This document shows positions 37,396 through 50,700 of a DNA stretch of 64,000 nucleotides, one piece after another (position 1 is the stretch's first letter; each line of letters starts with the position of its first letter). Below the pieces are notes generated by a model. The model did no database searches. It saw nothing but the letters and a program-made list of their open reading frames with translations, and had not been told where the DNA came from. Position numbers and translations under genes: made by a program. The stretch is from Micromussa lordhowensis (taxonomy: Eukaryota > Cnidaria > Anthozoa > Scleractinia > Lobophylliidae), in contig OZ026607.1 in assembly GCA_964020085.1 (NCBI GenBank), positions 1,768,103-1,832,102 of the forward strand, given 5' to 3'.

Positions 37396-38340
37396 TGTTT
37401 CCTCAGTGTGCCGACCTCTAGGGTTTCGCGCGTGAGATTGAGACAACACGCTCATGTCCCAGGGTAGTTTTTGAGAGCTGCCCTTCAGCCAACCACTTGT
37501 AGTCTTGGTTAAACAACACTCAGATAACGCAGGAGTTAAAAGTCATTTTTAATGATTTTCCTTGCTCTTCTAATTTGTCTTTTCATATTTTACTACTACA
37601 ATAATATGCGACCTGAAGAAAAAAGCGTTTTACTGGTCACTCCAACCATAATACGCGTTCGAGCTTTTCCAATAGATGCATTTCTTAAAATCTACCTAGG
37701 AAAAATTTCAGTAACATTTGCACTGAGGCCAAGGTGGTCTAGTTGTACCTCATCCCGGTTTCCAAGAAAAATCTTCATTAAGTTCTAATTGTCACGATTC
37801 TAAAATTCAGATATATTCCCTAATTTTTTCATAGACTTATCGCGCTTAAATTCGTACTAGGTCTTTCTTACTGCAGTCAAAACCTTGACGGTCAAGTGAG
37901 AGTCAATGTTTCGCTGAAAAAAATTTCGTCTCCATAAAGTTTAAGGACTCATGTTAAAGATGAAACCCTTTGGAACATTTATGCGAGGGGTTGATCGCTC
38001 ATTTGCCAGTTCGCTTCTTAGTAGCTGAGATAAGTTCAAGGTATTTTCTTTTCAAAATCACCTTAACTTGGCACATGCACTTCTTTTTGATTAACTCTCA
38101 AATTCAGTATTAAAATCATCGTTTCTTCGCTCAAGCCTTTCAATTTTCACTGACCTGCCTTTCGTTCTTGTATTTGCTAAATACAGTAAGGATAAGAAAG
38201 AATAACCCTCTGCAGGAGTTTTTAGGGTAGAATAAATGATTCACAACAGTTATAGCTCTAAGAAAGAAAGTTTATAGAAAGAAAGATCTATCTTATGTTT
38301 TAAACTCATCTATTTTGTGTTCCTTTCGTTTGAATAACGC

Positions 38341-38736
38341 ACAGTACAACCCCGGTTTAATGAACTCGCTTGGGTTCCGAAGATTCAGGTCATTACATTT
38401 GATGCTCGTTCTAAAATGTGAATGGTTCAGTTTATGTCTTTACCAACGGTTGCTTTCGCAACGTTTGCTCGCTTTATCAGGAGCTTCGTCATATCGGGCG
38501 ATTCCTCACATCCGAAGGTTCGCACCATTCGGATGTTCCCTATATCCGAAGGATTTTTTATATCGGGGCTTCCCTGGATCCGGAGATTTGTTATTTCCGC
38601 AGTTTCCCTATATCCGAAGATTGGTAACATTCGAAGGTTTGTACCATGCGGAAGTTCACTACATCCGAAGGATACGTTGTATCGGGGGTTTCAATATTCA
38701 GAGATATGGAATTCATTTAACCGGGGTCTCACTGTA
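38341..38736. repeat. TIR element with internal TATCCGAAG tandem degenerate repeats
   Basis: CAGTACAACCCCGGTTTAAT at the left is mirrored by ATTTAACCGGGGTCTCACTG at the right. Between them lie about a dozen degenerate units based on ATATCCGAAG and TTCGGATG. It ends 25 bases from the stop codon of glycanase copy B, so it probably lies in that gene's 3' UTR. Confidence 0.75.
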
Positions 38737-38761
38737 GCAACATGCCCTGTGTTCAAAAACA

Positions 38762-41700
38762 CTAGAGGTGGGTATCTCGCGTGGGTTCCCGAAAGAAGAC
38801 TAATATATCAAGTGGATATTCACTCTGGCTGCCAAACGTCTGGCGAAAGATCTGCGCGTGTTGCCAGGCAACGTCTCCTTTCCCACCACTGAGTGTAGCC
38901 GTGAGTTTGAGAGTCTTGGAGCCACTGAGAGCAGACGTAATAGTTGATTCTTGTCCTGTTGGAAAGAGTGATTCAAACGTGTCACTCAAAAATTCATGGT
39001 TGCCACAGATATCTTAACAAAATTATCTGACTTTTTTCTGATAATATACAATTTCCCTGACCAAAAAAATACATAATGTCAGATCTAGAAGCAGCTTCTG
39101 GCGTGAACAGCCGTCCTTTGCACTCGTTCAGTAAGACTGATAAGTTTTCAATAAATTTTCCTTCTTCACTAAAATATCGTTGAGATCACAATGACCCCAA
39201 ATGTTTCTTCCAGCCTTCAATGCCATTAAATCAGCCGTATTAAATTATTCCAATTTCCCCTGATCTTTCTTCAAAATGTCAAAATTTTCCCTCACTCAAA
39301 ATAAAATTTCCTGACTTTTCCCTGAGCTTGAAGAAGTTTTCCCTGACCCTTTCCTGACCTGTGGTAACTCTGAAAATCCTATCTGCAACATGAAACTAAT
39401 CTAGGTGAGAAGTTTCAAAAGTCTTTCAGGATTTTTCCGTCAGCATGTTTTAGTTCTCGCATAGAAATAGCACATCAAGAACGGTTTCTTTTCAACCAAT
39501 GGCAAGCCCGCGTTTTTGTCTTGCCGTTACAAGGGGCGTAAATAGACCACATCTTCATTAACATTTATGAGAATTTGGTTCTACATCAAGATAGCAACTC
39601 TTAGTTAATCATTTCTTTACTCTCGTCGCCTGTTTGCTTGAGGATGTATTGATATTACAGGGAGAAATGACATTTTGATCACTTACCACCTGAGAGCGTC
39701 TCGCTTTGACTCTCTTCATCCCCAGTTAGTTTCCAGTCCACCCGTCCAGTCTGAAACGTGATGCTGCTTGCTACTATGGTAACGCTGTCAATCACTAGAT
39801 CACAAGAATTCAAATCTACTTGCCACGTAATAGAGCCAGTTGAAGCAGTTTCCGTCCTCGCCAAGTAGACCTAGAAAAACATTAAACAGGAATAAGAGAA
39901 AAACCGAAAGATTTTACATGCAAAGTAGCTCAAAAGATTACTGTTATTTTCAAATAAGTCCCAGGGAAATACTCAATAAGACACCAACATGTCGCCAGAA
40001 GCTGCAACAAGACTCGTTTCTATACAGGTAGACAGACATGACAAAATACACAAACAGACAGACTGACAGACAGACAAACTGAAACTCACAGACACACAGA
40101 CAGAATGGCTGGATTCTATACCAACTGATATCAGGAATATCAGGCGAGTTTGCTCGAGCCATTAGTCGAGCCAAAATACCGATTTCAAGACCAAACGAGC
40201 GTGATAACCCCCCGAAGCATGCCTCCAAACACACTCCTAAAGTCTCTATTGTTTCCTGACGTTTTCGCACAGCTCTACAACTGACCAGGCTAAATTCTAT
40301 TAAAAAAATCCAGTGATATCAGTTCAGCGACTTGTATCCAGTACATCAGGACCGTAGGCACGGCTCCTTATTGCGAATTTGGGTACAGTAATATGATTAA
40401 AGTAGCACTCACCATTTTCCAGTCCCTCTCAACTTTACGGACAATAGAGTTGTAGTCAGCCACTCTAGACTGCCAGCCGGACAAATCTAGTTTTCTATCA
40501 TAGCCTCTAAGATACTTGTTTATAACACAGTTGAAACAAAATCGTAATCTGAAAGGCAAGTCAAGCAGACGGGGTTAGCAAGTCCTTAACCTTTAAACAA
40601 ACTACAATCGTTTAAAATGTGAAAACGCACACAGATTTGGCGTATAAATTAATTGTCATTTCACACATTAGCGTTTCTTTCGTAGTGACAAAACTCGTTG
40701 AAAGGAATTAACATGTATAGCTCAACAGAGTAATGTTTTGTCGTTGGTATGTGTTAGTTTCCCCGCATTGATATTTCTCAGAAAGCGAAGTTACTTTTGA
40801 GGTTCAGAGAGTTGTTACTATCTGAGGGTCGTTACCTTATGCTTCTTCTAACAACTGTCAAATTTTCATATACACTCGAGGGTGGGGCTACTTTGGAGGG
40901 ATCGTCCGTAAGGTATCTGCAATTTCTTGAATCTATGACGATGAAACCTGAAATATTCTCACCTCTTCTCTTTTATTTCTTCGTCGGTTGGTTTATAAAT
41001 ATAAGGTTCGTGCTAAGGTGGAGAGAAGGATAAACAACAAATGAGCGCAGATTTTTACAATTTTATTTCTCCGTTTTTTCCTTAGTTTTAGTTTCGGTTG
41101 AGAAGATATATCAAACACGGAAGATCAAATTTACAAACACCTCGAAATTCGTCAAAAATACTCCATGTTCGTTGTATTTTCAGCTCTCTTCTCTCTTCTG
41201 TTTGGAAATGAGGTCAAACACGTTCTTTCGTGTTTACATTACTTTCTTTGCCCTCGGATTTTAGAGTAGCTTATGCAGCTAATATCTCCGAACATTTAGC
41301 CATCAGACGAGAGATAGACCACCACACCGGGAACTACGTCCCCTACTCTTTTCGAACAGTGTGTGGGTTCTTTTACGTCCCACAGAATTAATTATGATGG
41401 ACCTACGGTTTTTCGTCCTTATCCGAGATTGATATAATTATACCGTGTTTGTTATAATTATACTGACATCAATATCTTATCCTGGAGTATAACAACCCGT
41501 TGAATGGTATGTTCGGCTACACATCAGAACTAATCAACACAAAATTTGCAAGACGTAAAGAGAGACAGCTTCTACTACAAAGTGGAGTAAATCCTCTCTT
41601 ACCCGCAGAAGCTCAAGGTTTCTTTTTCGGGTAGGAAGAATCCGCTGAACGATATGGGTGCAGGCACAGGGTTGCGCCTGCACACACCTCGCACAGCGGC

Positions 41701-44700
41701 TTTCTAGAACGAACGTTTGGAACCTCTGGGAAGGAGAGAGGTCCAAAACAGAGCTGAAGCAAAACACAAACCAATAACCTTTCTGTATTCCTCCCTCACC
41801 TGCCATTCATTTTCTTGTTTTGTCTCGCCTCGCAGAAGCCTCCACGCCAAAGAACCTGAAGTTCTTCCTTGAAGTTCGCCATCACGGACAGACTTGATGG
41901 TGAAGAACTCGACCAGTTCCTTGACTTGGCGATCCAGCAATACTTTTCGCCTTTCTTCACTTAAGTTTCTTTGACGCTGAAAAAAACAACAATTATCAAA
42001 ACATCTATGGAAAATGCAAGAAGAAACACCTAGCTCCGAAAATCAACGAAACAAAACACTATGAAAATAATAAGCTTGCACCAAAATTTAACAAATGTAG
42101 CGAAAATTATACAAGCTTGCACGAAAATAACGAATCCATGTACATAGATGGATTTGGGACACTCTTCTTTCAGCTTGATATTTTCGTTATATTTGTTATT
42201 TTCGTTCTCTTTGTTATTTTCACAATATTTGTCATTCTTGCTTATCTTCATTGCAAGCTTGCTTCATTCGGTTGTATTTCCGTCATTTTCTTATTTCGTT
42301 AAATTTGTGAGGCTCATTTTCGTTCGATATCCGGTACTTTCTGGCAGACTTACAATCTTAGTTACTTCTGGGATTTCCTTTTTCCTTCTGGGATTTCCTT
42401 TTCCTGGCAGACTTACAATCTTAGTTACTTCTGGGATTTCCTGTATTTCAGTTTGCTTTATCAGGCTATTTGTGGTAGCGTCAATAATTCTGTGACTGAC
42501 GTTGATGTGTACTTTCACGATCATAGTCAATCGTAGTCAATCGCAGGCTCGATTACCAGCCACTGTTCGGTAAGTACTTGGTGTATCCCTTATCATAGTG
42601 TATTTAGAACGTAGCATTGTATATTTATCCTTATTATAGTGTATTAGATACACTATAATATCTGGGAGGGATACATGAAGTACTTAGGCACTGTTCAGAA
42701 AAAATGAGCCCGCGTCCTTCCCCCGAACTCTTCTTCTCGGCGTGAACAATCGGGAACCGGACACGAGAGAGCGACGGAAATCGACCAAAGTCAAACGTTC
42801 CCGAACGACAATCACCCCTGGGCGACTCGTGAGTTTCTCTTACAAAGCCCAATTACTCTTAAAGGGGCTTGGTCACAGTTTGCGCATCTTGAAAAGTGGA
42901 GCCTAAATTTTTTAAGATTGTCGCCAGTAATCCGTGTTAATCTTCTCCATCCTTAACCATCCATGTTCCTTTATGGTTTATTATTATCTCTTTAGTGTTT
43001 TTCTATCTTAGTTAACTTTTATTTTCAGGTTTCCTTTAATTTAGAGTAATTTAGTACGTGGCCAAAATAAGTTCAGTGACTGAGCTCCTTTAATAATGAA
43101 ATCCCTAAGAATCCCTGACTGAAGAATTTCAATGGGAGATTACGAAAATGGATGGCCCACAACAGAAGGTTCGACTGCAATCACAAAATTCCAACCTGTA
43201 GTTAGGATATCTTACCTCTTCGGTCATTTTGTTAAGTGTTTCTAGTAACCATTCTTCAGAGACCAAATTTCGTGCCTGTCTGACTTCTTCATGCTTAGCA
43301 GAGTAACGCCATGTCACATCCAATACCTAAACACACACACAAACAAACAAGCGAATGGCAAAGCATAAAGCTGTGGTGATGAAAAAAGTCTAACACATGA
43401 AAGACTGAACACAATTTTCTTTAGACACTGTTTGCACTAGACCAAAAATTTACAAATTTTAAATCCATAACATTTTGACCCCAGATGCACACCCCAACGC
43501 GAATTCGGAATCAATGCGTCCCAATGTTATTTCAAAACTCAGAAAACTCCGACGAAGGGCAAACGCTCGAAACGTCAGCTTTCGAATCTCTTTACGGTGC
43601 CCAATACACATTGTCAACTCAATGGATAAAACCAAATTATCTTGATCTATTTATACTTAAGCAAGCATGAAATTTTCGAACAAAGCTGCCCCTATCTGCT
43701 GAGAGGTTGCTTATATATTCAGTGGATTGCTTTGATGTAATATGTAAAGAGTGTTTGTGAAAAAAGCTGTCTTTGCACCGAAATTTCTTGTATTCCGCGG
43801 AAAGTAAACGGTTCGAAAACCTTCTTTAGGTTAATTTTTTGGCCGGAAAAAATTCCACACGATAACAGTATACCAGCTTTCCACTAGTGGCGTTAAAATG
43901 TTGCTGCTTAAGGGGAAAATTGGAAAAGCATATTCGGGGAAGTAGTTCGTAACTTTTTTTGTTCACACGATCGACGAAATTCCCGCCATTTTTTCAAACT
44001 TGGAGCCTGGTGCGTAGCCAAAACTTGCGCATGCTTATTACGTTTTTCCACAGGGGGCCCACACAATCTGTCTGGGTAGCTGTTTATAGTAAATGTACTA
44101 GATTTACCGTTTGCCTCACCTATAGTCGTCATATATCGCTAACTTTGTATGAAAATCAATGATAAATAAACGTTGAATTACCTTACCTGTGGTGTATAGT
44201 CGTCATTTTGTCTCAAAAGCGGTTTTTGAGCGATTTTGAATGAATTTGAGTTCGCCGTTGACTCTTCTTTATAATAGAGAGACAAGGGTGGAAACCTTGT
44301 TTTGAAAGCGTTCCAGCGCCGGGGCGATTTTTTCCCCCAAAATCGCATCGCTTTGCTTTCAAACTTCGCAGCATAAAGGTCAAAAGATTCACGATTCTTC
44401 TCGTACCTTCCAATCGAAAATCCATCCAAACGGCCCGGAGCTAGCCCTCAAAGAAAATCAAAATCCCACAGTATTCGAGCCACTGTAATGCGTAGCAAGA
44501 TCCTTACGTGCCAGCAACAAACCGTCTCGCTGATTGCCCCATTCTGATTGGACGACGTTCAAACGTCGTCCAATCAGAATGGAGACGGTTTGTGGCTGGC
44601 ACGTAAGGATCTTGCTACGCATTACAGTCGCTCGAATACTGTGGGATTTTGATTTTCTTCGAGGGCTAGCTCCGGGCCGTTTGGATGGATTTTCGATTGG

Positions 44701-47700
44701 AAGGTACGAGAAGAATCGTGAATCTTTTGACCTTTATGCTGCGAAGTTTGAAAGCAAAGCGATGCGATTTTAGGGGAAAAAATCGCCCCGGGGCTGGAAC
44801 GCTTTCAAAACAAGGTTTCCACCCTTGTCTCTCTATTATAAAGAACAGTCAACGGCGAACTCAAATTCATTCAAAATCGCTCAAAAAACCGCTTTTGAGA
44901 CAAAAGGACGACTATACACCAGAGGTTAGGTAATTCAACGTTTATTTATCATTGATTTTCATACACAGTTAGCGATATATGACGACTATAGGTGAGGTAA
45001 ACGGTAAATCTAGTACATTTACTATAAAATAATAATCAGCTACCCAGACAGATTGTGTGGGCCCCCTGTGGTTTTTCCGCTCTGAAGCACCTGGAACGAC
45101 AGCCGCAAATGCGTCTGCGTTTCTAGGCTACTGAGACAGAGCTGAAAAACGACTGCGCATGTCATCAATTCGCGCGGGAAAACTGGGGATGACAAATTGA
45201 AACCATAGCAACATATAAGTGAAATGGAGGAATTTTTGAGAAAAAATGAAAAGCGCCGAGGGTTTTTACTTTGGATAAGACTTAGGTAGACCAGATAAGC
45301 TTCAAACTTTTGCAAAAGACTGACCAATAAGAGTGCTAAAACATATCTCCTGAACACCACAGTTTCATACCTGAACACCAACCGAAATTTTACCGCGAAG
45401 TCAAGAGTCCGTGCCGCGAAAATGCAGCTCGTGAAGCAACTATGCACAATAATTGTCGATAAAATAAACAAAATCCTTAGCCTTTCGAAAGTTTCAGCGA
45501 TTAGGACCACTAAACGCAATCCCACGAAGATAAATAAAGCGTTTTGGAGAGTAAAAACTCTCATAGTCACGTAAAAATCGACAAAATAACGTCACCATTC
45601 TGTGATTGATTTTACATTAGGAATTTGTTGTTTGAGTCGAGATTTTCCCGCCGACGCCCGCCAACTGGGTCGTAAGTGACGCATGCGCAGTCGTTTTTCA
45701 GCTCTGTCGGCTACTGATCCACTGACCTTTTCAAAGGAGAATGCTATGATGTAGTTCAGTTTCTTCCCCCAGCCAGCCTCGTAAAGGAGTGGTTTATCAC
45801 ATGTGTTCTCACATGAGTCGCAGTGAAGCCATCTCTGCTGGGATTCAGAGTACACCTCAGTCCACACGTGATCTGTCCAGTCCAAAACATGCCGCGCCTC
45901 AAATCCAGCAGCTCGACAACATAATGTGAAACAGTTCGCCCACTCTCCGCATCTTCCACTACGAGTTTCTGTGAAAAAAGGAGAACAGTACCACGTAACG
46001 TAACTTGAATATTAAAACAAGATGTTGCTACCCGTTAGTTTCTACGCCATAAAGATTTCTGTGGAAAACTCTTGGCTGTGAGCTGTGCATTCTACGTATA
46101 TCTTGTCCTGAAATTCTCCTTGTGTTTGTTGAACAGGCTCACTTAAAGAACTAAAATATGGCTATTTTAGCAATAATCACTCTTACTGTTCAATGCCCCC
46201 CTCTTAAAGAGCTACGTCACAGCTTGCGCATTTTGAAAAGTTTAGCCTAAATTTTTCAAGTTCGTCATTTGTAGTAAGTGTCAATCTTCTACATTTTTGT
46301 TCTTTTATGGTTTATTATTATCTCTTTAGTTTAGTTATCTATCTTAGTAAGCTACTATTTTCAGGTTTCCTTTAATTTAAAGGTAGTTTAGTATGTGGCC
46401 AAAATACTGCGACTGAGCCTTTTTTAAAAAGAAACATGTATTTTTTTACAGGGTTTGTTGCTTATAATTTCTTCAAGGGCTGTGGAATAAAACCTCCTCA
46501 CATTCAGTCTTACCTAAGAGTTTTGCAGGGTGATTGTATCTTGGAAACCTTGTGACCTTTCCACAGTACTGACATTTATAACTTTCCACATTTCCAGCAC
46601 CCCAAATCATCTCCTCGGGTGTTGGTGGGACAACACCCACTGCGAACGTCAGAGAACCACATGATGGACAAGTGGGTTTGTCCACCCACTTGAAAAAAGA
46701 ACCTAAAATGAGTTCACAGAAAAAGTTAAAAAATCTACCATAGTCTCTTTCCCTGCCACTCTACTGCTTGGTAGTTAAATAAACAATTCATCACTCTACC
46801 ATTTGACTATTGACTATGTAAAAAACACTCGATGCCGAACAAATCAAATCAAATTGATTCACGTTTTTCTGATCAGAAATAACAAGAGACCCTTCATTTA
46901 CCTTTGAACCAACTAAGAAGTTCTAAAATGAGACAGTCTTTTTCATCCACCCCAGGCTCTCCTCCCTGCTTTGTTTTTTGACTAGCTTCCTTGGCTTTTT
47001 TCTTGAGCTCAGCAAGGGGAATAATGCTGCGAGCTCTTTCTTGCAAGTCTGGATCTTCATAGAGGAGGACATGTTGTAATGAACTTTGAAGTCTTAGCAG
47101 AAAATCTCTCTCTTTTTCCTTAAACAAAAAGTGAAAAGGCCATAACATATGATATCGTTACAACCCTGACATGGCACTTTTCCTTCACTTTGACAAGAAA
47201 TTTAAAATTTGTTTGGGAAGGTATTGAACACCCCCCTCCACCCCCCTCTTCTCCATACAAGCCTCAGGGAGATATTCTCCAGCCTTGAGGTTGTAGAATC
47301 AATGGGGCATGTTCCCAAATGTTGCAATATGAGAATTGGACCTAACTAAAAACTGTTTCACTAGAAATACTAGCAATGCTACAAAGTCAAAATTACAATG
47401 AGGTACCTGTCCAGAGAGTTTGCCTTTATTTTTGTCATAATATTTCCATTCAGCCTTTTTCATTTTTTTTTTATGACTTCTGCTTCTTCAAAAAAAAAGA
47501 TGGGGGGGGGGGGGGGGTGGCAACCCAATCCACACCTCTAAATCTTCCCCTGTAATAGAAACATTACACACTTCAGAAATCCTCATTACCGATGAACTTG
47601 AAGCTGGATTCGGAATAATCGAAGGTTGTGAGCATCCAGCGAATTGGCCTGGAGACTCATGGTTATTCTGTGAAGTAGTCGGAGTTGGTGCAGGACCTGA

Positions 47701-50700
47701 CGCAGGTGTTGGTCCAGGTCTTTCTGCAGCAGAACTACGGCGGCTTCGCTCATCATTTATCGTGTCCTGAAGAATCACCATGTTCTCTAAAGATTCCCCT
47801 GGAGGGCAAACCAGTTGATCACCCCTCTGTAAAGTATCAAATATCTTATTAATTAAAAATAAAATATTATAAATCAAGTGATTTTAAGGAGTTTATTGTG
47901 TTCATTTTCAGAGTTAAGCAACAGTAGTCTTGCAGGAGAAGGTTTATTAAAATGAAATGATGATAGTAAATATTAAATAAAACTTGAAACAGTTGAGGAG
48001 TATTAAATACGTATTAAGAAATTCTACTTTAACATGTCTACCAAAACCATAGACCCTTTTTATAAATTATTTTGTAAGTATCAAAATTAGCCTTACTAAC
48101 CTCGTTTTTGAGTTGATAATTCAAAAACATTTTTACTCTCAATGAGGTTAGCGAGGCTAATTTAAATGAATACAAAATAATTTTAAATCAGGAGAAATTT
48201 ATGAAACGGTTCTATAGGTTTGATTTCTGCCACTCTCTCAAGACTAGTCTATGTTTCTCCTCAAGAAAAACTGTCCCTGGTGGGCGGGGTGCAGGCCCAG
48301 CTGGTAATGTACTTTCTATAATAAAAAGTACATAATTATAGTATTATTTACGCAGTTGAGAATAAAAAAAAACTGAGAACACTGCTTTCTACAAGAACAA
48401 ACTAAAATGACTTGGAATCAACAATATAAGGAAATAAACAATCAACATGAACCAAATTTCTAGGTTGTTAGCAATGATATAATAAGGTTATTGCTTCACC
48501 GAATGTACACGTACCTCTTGGAATCCCATAGTAAAGAGACATTCAACAGCTCCATTCACTGGTAAAAGGCGTGACTGGAAGATCTTGTTGCCGACTCTTA
48601 TTGTTCGGTATTTAGGGTTGTCAGGATTGTTAATAATGTTTGATGCAAACTTGAGGAGAAGCTGCGAAGCATCCATGAACACCTCGTGGGGATTGTCTAG
48701 TAGCTGCTCAAAACAATCCCAGCTGCGACCTGTGGCAACCCTCTTCGGATCATAAGTCTAGAAGTCAAACAAAAAAAGAAACGAAGTTCATGGTTGTGGT
48801 GACACAACACACTTTTGTTTAAAAAAAAGATGTGACACCAATTGCCCTGTCTAGGTAAGATAATGTCTGCATACAAGCCACATGGCCTATGATCATCAGG
48901 TGGGAGTTCATCCTGGTTTCTGTAGCATGAAGCAACTAGGAGTATTTCTATTCCTCCCTGGATGGGATGCTAGTCCATCTCAGGTTTCCCCCAGCATTAA
49001 ATTTGCCGATGCCCATATATACACCTGGGTAGAGGGAGGTGCTGTGAAATAAAGTGTCTTGCCCAAGAACACAACACAATGTCCCTGGCCAGAGCCTGTG
49101 GCAGTTTATCAAGCCATGCTGTGCTGTCTCAAATGCAGGCATGAACACAACACATTGACCAAGCCAGCATTCAAACCAAAACAACTCAATCTTGAGTCCA
49201 TCATGTTAACCATTACGCCACTGCACACCTGACTTGTTCCCAGTCATCTCTCAGTGTCATATTGAATATTAACGAGGGACGTACAGCATGAGCATGGGAG
49301 TGTGGGGGATTATGGGAAGGAGGAAAGGCTAGAGATGTCTGACAGATCCTGTTTCCAAGATGGCAGAGAGATTAATGGCAAATTTTATCCAAAGTGAAAA
49401 TTTTGAAAATAGACCATTCCATCATGCTTATATTGATCGGAAGTTATATTGTTCCTTACCCACATACATTATATCTTGCAGAGGAGAAGCTTGGAAAGTG
49501 TTTTTTTCTCTTCTCTTTCCCTTCCCATCAATTCCCGCTTTATCATTTCCCCAAGTTGACTCTTGCTCCAGTTGGAGACTCAACAGCGGGAGATGAGTCA
49601 GTCACTACACTACACCGCTACACCTTCTAATGAGAAGACCTCATAAAAAAGTAAATTTACCACAGTGTCCACAGCTCCTCCAATCCACTGATTGATTCTA
49701 TCTTCCAAGCCAGTAGCATTCGCTCCTTGCATTTCATCCACCTTCTTTCTATTCTTGAAGAAGAAAAATGTTGGCATGGCTCTGATCCCTTGCGTTGCTG
49801 CTGTCCTCTAAATGAAGTAAGAAGACTGATTTTGTACAAAATTACTAAATCCTGGAAGGATAGCGACCAGTTTAAGGGCTGGCGGGTAATTTAGCAGCCT
49901 AAGGGAGCAGGAATGGTACGGTGGTGAGAGGACTCATCTCCCACTTATGTGGCTGGGTTTGACTTCAGCCTGGTATCGTATGTGGTTTGAGTTAGAGTTG
50001 AGTTCAAGTTTCTTCAAGTATTCAGTTTTCCTCCCTTCACAAAAACCAACATTTCCCAATTCCAAATCAATCAGGATAGCTAGAGGACCCGAATGAAAAC
50101 CAGCTGAGGCTGATGTGGCTTCCTCACTACACATTGTAATTCATTTTTTTTATTTATAATTTAATTATTTAGCTTTGTTGAGTTGCTTCATATAAAACCT
50201 CATTATCAACATTAAATCCACAGTTGTGAAAAATCGTAGCACGTAACAGCATGCTAGTTCATTCATATCATATTTGTTTACCTTGCACTGATCAACATCA
50301 ACTTTCAGAAAGATTGCTGCTGAATACTTGATGCTATAATCTGCAAATATTGGACCCATCGTACGACATGGACCACACCTTAAAGAACAAGAACAGATTA
50401 CAATCAGTGTTACTTAAATCTAGAATTATTATGCTCCTTCAGGGCTGTCTCCAGTCTGTAAGATATGGTACATCTGTATTATATCACAGACAATAATTAT
50501 TATTGTTAATTCTATCACAGTAAGTCAAATTGAAGGTTATGAAGTGGGGTACATACATCTTATTAGACATTTTGGTGTGCAGTATCACTGGGTATTTTGA
50601 CGAGACCATAGGATGAGTGAAAATATAAACAATGAGTAAAAATTCTCAGCGATACGACAAAACGTCTAATAAGAGGTTTATTATCCAACAATTTCCTTTT

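Larger units (their letters stand above)
34195..38340. other. Spacer between the two glycanase paralogues, repeat-rich, no gene seen
   Basis: Between the first exon of copy A and the 3' end of copy B. It holds an A/C/G-rich near-simple repeat of ACCAAAACGAAAC type (about 35518-35625), the dispersed repeat at 35890-36160, a foldback at 36274-36551 and a TTAA-flanked TIR element at 36835-37062. I searched for missing thioredoxin or PUB exons of copy A and saw none. Confidence 0.6.

Noticed and set aside
42030..42495. Lys/Asn-rich and Phe/Ile-rich frames around AAAATAACAAA repeats
   Set aside because: Low-complexity repeats translate openly in several frames; no gene evidence.
44178..44933. Paired frames [15 protein letters not shown] and similar on both strands
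   Set aside because: They are mirror images generated by the foldback palindrome.
47407..47480. Possible extra exon of copy B (ending before a GTACCT donor)
   Set aside because: Its acceptor is weak and copies A and B align without it; exon 47590-47826 joins directly to 46902-47118 in phase.
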